From Gordius sp. MW1 (taxonomy: Eukaryota > Nematomorpha > Gordioida > Gordea > Gordiidae), in the NCBI GenBank assembly GCA_964036665.1, contig OZ038528.1:1984001-2048000 (forward strand): a stretch of DNA of 64,000 nucleotides, given 5' to 3'. Both the position numbers and the translations under genes were made by a program. Positions 59,501 to 64,000 of this stretch are shown here, piece by piece (the stretch's first letter is position 1; each line of letters opens with the position of its first letter). The notes below the pieces were generated by a model, which saw only the letters and a program-made list of their open reading frames with translations, made no database searches and was not told the origin of the DNA.

Positions 59501-62500
59501 GATTTTCGACCTTTGAGAGCACACAACTCGAAAAGTAGTGGCCCAAATGAGCTAAAATTTTCGGAAATTAATAATTTTACTAGTTTTAACATTTCCACCA
59601 AATTTTATAAAATTCTGAGGGGGTCGGCCGAAAACGTGGCGATTTGACATGGAATGTCCCCTATGCAATTTAAGGGCTCGCTTTCGGTTGTCCGTCCGTC
59701 CTGTCCAACTTGTAATTTTTTAATAATTGACGTGGAAACCTATATTTTTGTTTACATTTGCGGATTGAAAAGGTTATAATTCAACTCAGAGCTCAGAAGT
59801 ATGGTAGCACTAGTAAAGCCTTTTAATTTAAAATAATTTCTCCAAAACAAATGTTTACCTAATAGGTCTAGGGGAGGTAATTTTTTACGAACACCATCTG
59901 CGTCGTCATCATCATCAGCGTCAAAAAGCGTTTCCAGGGCCCCTTTCTTCTTGTCGCTAGAAAGTCCTACATATAAAAAGCAATTTTGAAAATACCTTAA
60001 AAAAGCCTTTCCTATTGATGACAAACTTTAAACAATTTTAAAGGGATACTTAAAATTGTAGGGTGTGTGAACCATGCAATTAGCTAAAGAGCTAGTAATA
60101 GATATTTAGTAGGAATTTAAATGGAGATCGATCATGCTAAAAATTGATGCAATGGAAGGATTGCATGTTACACAAGTCACATTGAGATATAACACACACG
60201 TTACAAAGCTTTAGTGAAAGGCCTATTTTTAATAATCAAAAAAAGTGCGCAAGATAAAATAAGAACCAAAATGTATTAAAGATTGCAAAAACGGCGTTAA
60301 CAATTAAAAAGCAAATTTATAAAAGGGCTCTTATGAATGCTAAATTGTAATGCTTCAAAGGTCTGCATAAAGGCTAAATTTGCATTTAAATTTACAAAAT
60401 TTCATTGTGAAAATAATTAATCAGACCGCATGTAGATTAAATAAGCATTCAAACTGATATATACGCCTTGAACATATTAATATAGGTACCGAGGGAGATG
60501 GACTTGAAGCCCATGGGTTTGAAACCGTCTTCAGAACTGGGTGCTTGATCGTTCTTATCAACGTGATTATTGGTGTTTGAAGTAGTATCCATCTTTGCGG
60601 CGGAGTAAGGTAGCCGGGCGGAAGAGTTGAGGTCTTGGTCGGGGTTTGTGGTATCCATAGACTCGGCTATGGGAACGAACAGATCGTTTTTGAGCAATCG
60701 CGTATCTTCTCTCAGCAGTGAAGGAGCTAAAACAGTGTATGCGTGTGTATTAGTTAAGCATGCATGCAAAGGTTATGACGGACTGAGTAAGGGAGCAAGC
60801 AAATTATTATTACCCTTAAACAGAGATTATCCACCTAAAACACACAATGGTCGTTCAGTCACATTTTTAGCGTAAAAATTGGATTAATAAGAATTGTAAA
60901 ATCAGCTAAAAATCAAGACTATGGTAAAGCCAAGAGTGGTGAGGTTTAAAAGTCTTATATCCCCACGAAGCTGTGTTGGTCCTAAAACCCCGCTGCGAGC
61001 GCACATATTGCACATTTCAAAATGAACGCTACAACGTTAAAACACTCCTAATCGACTGATAATCCATTAGCCCCATTTCTTTACAATAACAGACCTCACA
61101 AATTTCCATAGAGGCCCGTTGCAAATTAAATGCGAGGAGTGACAGAAAAAATTAGCGAAATGATTTTACAAAATTTAGCAATTACATCTCATAGAAGTGC
61201 CGAGGGGTGGTGATGAGGACGTGCCATCTTTGCCACGTGACTGTCGCTTAGCCTCACCTCCCTGCTGTGATTCGTGCGCTACGAGACTAGATTTATCTTT
61301 CCTTCCTTTATTACCCTTGTCTCGTCTAGAAGTCCTAGATTTGCTCAATTTCGTGGGTGAAGTTGTGGGCGAAATGGCGATGGGATCTCCGTTCTCGTCC
61401 AAATTTAGCTGGGGTTGCAGGTGCTGGGATCTACCCTTTTCCAGCTAACACACAAAATAATAAAGATAAATTTTTTCTTCATACAATTTAAGTGTGTATA
61501 TTAATGTGAGATTCGAAGAGGAGAATAACTAACGAAATGAATTTCCCTGGTCTCCAAAGAATACTTTTAAGTGAGTGTATTAATAGGAGGTTTGATAAGG
61601 ATAACTAAAGAAATAGAGTTCCCTGGTCTCCAAAGAATACTTTTAAGTGAGTATATTAATGTGAGATTCGAAGAGGAGAATAACTAACGAAATGAATTTC
61701 CCTGGTCTCCAAATACTTTTAAGTGTGTATATTAATGTGAGATTTGACGAGAGGATAACCATAACGAAATAAATTCCCCCAGTTTCTAAAGAAGCATTAA
61801 CGCCTTGAGATGACTAAAATAAGCATAATTAATAGAGACTGCTCAATTTAACAAATGTAATGTGTGATCTGGCTTCGTTAAATCAACTATTTTTTGGCAC
61901 AAATTGCACTTAAAGTCTTATAAAACCTTCCATCTCCCAAATTCTTAAATTAATTAACAATTTTGAAGAAGCAATCAACATTAGAATAAGCTTTTTCAAT
62001 TGGCAACTTTAACTGCGACCCTCATAAATATTTCTAGCAACGACCTTCTTTAAAAAACTAAAAGCTCCAGCACACTTGTTAAAACGCCCTAACAAAGCCA
62101 ATAAAGAGGCTTACAAATCTAAAAACGACTAGAATGAGCTAGAAATAGAGAGAAGGTATGTGCGTGGTCAGAATTTTACTTAGAGCAATAATGGTTACTC
62201 ATAATTTGTAACATAATTTCTTGAAACAAAAAGTGATGTGCAAAATCTCACTTTGGCAACTTCCTCTTCGAGGTTAGGGTGGCATTCTGTCTTGAGTTTT
62301 TGTTTGAGTTCCTCAATTTCTTCCTTCTCCTTTTGCCGATCTTTCAAATCCATTTCCATCTCCTTTTCCCTCTCCTTCAATCGCCGCGCCAAAAATGTGC
62401 CCCTGTTGATATATGGTAAGAAATGTGAAATTCTGTTAAAAAATTGTGCCTTGCTTCAAGGATTTATACAAAAATTAGTCATAAAATAGATAGTTTTATC

Positions 62501-63210
62501 ATTTTATTTCGATTCTGAACTATTAATAAGTATTTTTATTATCAAATCAGCTTAATAAAATTCTAAACGAGAAAGATCTATCTAGTAGTGTTGTAAAAAC
62601 GGCCGAGTTTTGTTTCGTCGACCCTTAGTTTAAATAAGATTAACGGTCGAGTATGGTCTGTTTTTCAAATTTCGACTAAAACCAAATGTCGACCAAATAA
62701 AACCCAGCCATTTTTACAACACTACTCTATGTTAAAAAAGAGTTCTATTAATAAGATCCCCCGGCCCCCTTGAATGTTGTTCCGGTTGGCAAAGCTTTAA
62801 GGGACACTAAAGAGTAGAAGAAAATAGTAAAAAAGGATGAGGCAACAATAAAACCGCAGATTATCGATGCTTAAGGTTATTTTGTCGCCCAAAAGTAGCG
62901 TTGTAAAAAACGGTTGAATTTTGTTTGGCCGACCTTTGATTTAACTAGGACTAAGGGTCGGCTCTGATCTATTTTTATGGTCTGTTAACGTTTAGTCAAC
63001 CCAACCAAACCTAGCCGTTCTTAAGACAGTAATAATGAAAAGTTACTTGTAGTATTTGTTGTCGTCCCGATGGTCTATGTAATCTTCCAAAAACTCGCGA
63101 AGCCTCTTAGCCTCGCGCATTTCTTCGGCCCTGATAGAATCTTCGAAATCTTTTTCCGCCATGTGCTCCCGGTGCTTCTTGCTTTCTCGCATTTCCCACA
63201 ACCTCAGTTG
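56528..63210 (-). CDS. RBM25: RNA-binding protein 25 (RBM25), C-terminal part with PWI domain
   Basis: RBM25 is a nuclear splicing regulator associated with U1 snRNP. Exons on the minus strand are 63210-63047, 62402-62252, 61444-61186, 60726-60490, 59966-59859, 57606-57482, 57169-57023 and 56626-56528. All join in phase (430 codons with stop). The first two encode the charged helix with REFLEDYIDHRDDNKYYK and KEREKEMEMDLKDRQKEKEE. A low-complexity Ser/Thr/Lys linker and an acidic run DADDDDDADG follow. The PWI domain spans the last three exons: KKLIEKIPTTKPQLFAYEID, KRIRPWINKKIIEYIGEEE, STPQAILDDILM, VKMWRLLIYEIEAKKAGLVK. The RRM and most of the RE/RD-rich region lie beyond 64000. Introns are large here and filled with repeats. 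The stop overlaps an AATAAA. Confidence 0.95.
57736..59664. mobile_element. Foldback element (57740-59660) with 600-base inverted arms in an RBM25 intron, plus flanks
   Basis: The ends are GGGACATTCCATGTCAAATC and its mirror ending 59660. Arms 57740-58351 and 59058-59660 stay alike throughout, including CGGCCGACCCCCTCAGAATT and the motif near TTTGGGCCACTACTTTTCGA. Each arm ends inwardly in a long C or G run. A 4-base duplication CTAT lies at 57736-57739 and 59661-59664. The spacer (706 bases) holds a 61-residue frame of unknown nature (58628-58813). The element interrupts another repeat (AATTCCTAT before it, GCAATTTAAGGGCTCG after it). Confidence 0.85.
58628..58813 (+). other. Short unknown reading frame inside the foldback element
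   Basis: 61 residues with segments IIVSLLNPCEPFRLDKFHKI and SLKKWDILKIV. Amphipathic and less AT-driven than the surroundings. No family recognised. Its upstream frame is open for a few more codons without a clear splice site. Confidence 0.25.
59661..59720. repeat. Dispersed repeat end interrupted by the foldback element
   Basis: CTATGCAATTTAAGGGCTCG, then CTTTCGGTTGTCCGTCCGTC. Joined to the sequence left of the foldback element it restores the repeat start seen at 39440. Confidence 0.7.
61488..61780. repeat. Tandem array, about 78-base period, nearly 4 copies, RBM25 intron
   Basis: TTAAGTGTGTATATTAATGT, GAAGAGGAGAATAACTAACG and TTTCCCTGGTCTCCAAA recur at 61488, 61569, 61645 and 61721. Confidence 0.9.
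62585..62724. mobile_element. hAT-type MITE (TAGTGTTGTAAAAACGG family), RBM25 intron
   Basis: TAGTGTTGTAAAAACGGCCG to CCATTTTTACAACACTA, with GTCGACC and GTCGACC-like internal mirrors. The target duplication is not clear. Confidence 0.85.
62896..63031. mobile_element. hAT-type MITE (TAGTGTTGTAAAAACGG family), diverged, RBM25 intron
   Basis: TAGCGTTGTAAAAAACGGTT to GCCGTTCTTAAGACAGTA. It lies 170 bases from the previous copy in the same RBM25 intron. Confidence 0.75.
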
Positions 63211-64000
63211 CTAAAAAAGCACACAATTCATATTATACGTCAAATATATTATATCAATATGCGATTGGATATTATCAGCAGCAAAATTTTTTCAAGATGC
63301 TACTTGTTCGAAATCAAAGATAGCCGAAATTTTTTTTTCGTAAAATAATTGACACGCCAACAGTAAAGGATCGTCATTTTTGGGGGTAATTATGGAAAAG
63401 ACTTTAACCCGACAGGTACCAGTGTAACTTTTAGGTGACGCAACTTTAAAACCACATTTCTCAAAAATACTGAAGATAAAAGCACTTTTTAAAGTAAATT
63501 AGAAAGAACGAAATGCGATAAATCAGCTGATATAATTTCATAACTCCTTCTTCCTTCATTCGTGAATTATTCTCATTCAAAAATCGCAAAATCTGCATTT
63601 TCTACCTCCCTTCTTAAATTCAAATTTATGGATACTCAACTGTAAGTTTTTGCGAATTAATTTGCATATTTATAATCTCTATAATTTTTCCAACATTTTG
63701 ATAGTAATTTTGAATTTATTTGAGTACTTTAAAGCCTTTAAATTTTGCCTTAAAGTTGAACATAACCTAAAGGTTACACTGGGCAGAGCCAGTTTGCCGA
63801 GCATATCTTTTTAAGTGTTTTCATTTTAAAAGTATGGATCTTTTATATATATTTTTGTCTTTTTCTGGTAAACCTTAATGGTTTATAAGGGGTGGGGCTA
63901 GAAAAGTCAAGAATATCGCAAATTTTGCACCTATAGAAAATAAAAATTAGTCTAGGTAAATTTTCATTTTCAAATTTTTGCTAATTTTTTGGTAGGAAAT
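63211..64000. other. RBM25 intron, no further exon seen
   Basis: AT-rich. I looked on the minus strand for more Arg/Glu-rich exon sequence and found none that also has splice sites. The upstream exons should be right of the window. Confidence 0.6.

Noticed and set aside
60627-60875. Plus-strand 82-residue frame
   Set aside because: Antisense shadow of a clear RBM25 exon.
63541-63603. Minus-strand ATG frame considered as a start of RBM25
   Set aside because: It does not resemble the Arg/Glu-rich region or RRM and has no donor in phase; it is more likely intron.

Overview
The window is nuclear DNA of an animal. The genes present are typical of metazoans (MCM4, WDR5, cytosolic thioredoxin, a SMOC/SPARC-family matrix protein, RBM25). 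They are split by GT-AG introns, most of them only 35-45 bases long, in AT-rich DNA crowded with transposons. I cannot name the species or phylum. All exon boundaries below were worked out by eye from homology, splice sites and reading-frame phase.

Layout. Positions 58-6081 form a near-perfect palindrome made of two convergent copies of a MULE transposon, each with an apparently intact six-exon transposase of 548 residues. Positions 7107-11092 (minus) hold the N-terminal half of MCM4. The gene runs off the left edge, so the palindrome probably lies in one of its introns. Positions 11.1-17.2 kb hold old transposon remnants, tandem repeats and segmental duplications. WDR5 (17248-18828, 12 exons) and thioredoxin (21891-22376, 5 exons) are complete on the plus strand. 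Positions 25.2-38.2 kb are a deep nest of elements: an RTE-like LINE broken by a hAT-like element, itself broken by an LTR retrotransposon that carries further hAT copies. Positions 39.1-42.7 kb are a foldback-like element containing tRNA-derived SINEs and a hairpin-rich tandem array. Positions 43.6-44.4 kb hold a small DNA transposon. Positions 48190-55643 (plus) encode a SMOC-like protein with the unusual order TY-EC-TY-EC. Positions 56528-63210 (minus) hold the C-terminal part of RBM25, including its PWI domain; the N-terminal part lies beyond the right edge.

The host genes are unrelated housekeeping and matrix genes and do not form an operon. The main regional feature is the contrast between very short introns in clean genes (WDR5, TXN) and introns swollen by MITEs and foldback elements in MCM4, SMOC and RBM25. 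The MULE transposase uses the same 35-45 base introns as the host genes. The observations most worth a second look are the 6-kb palindrome whose 32-base loop is a transposon end, the rearranged SMOC architecture, and the foldback elements with new-looking ends.
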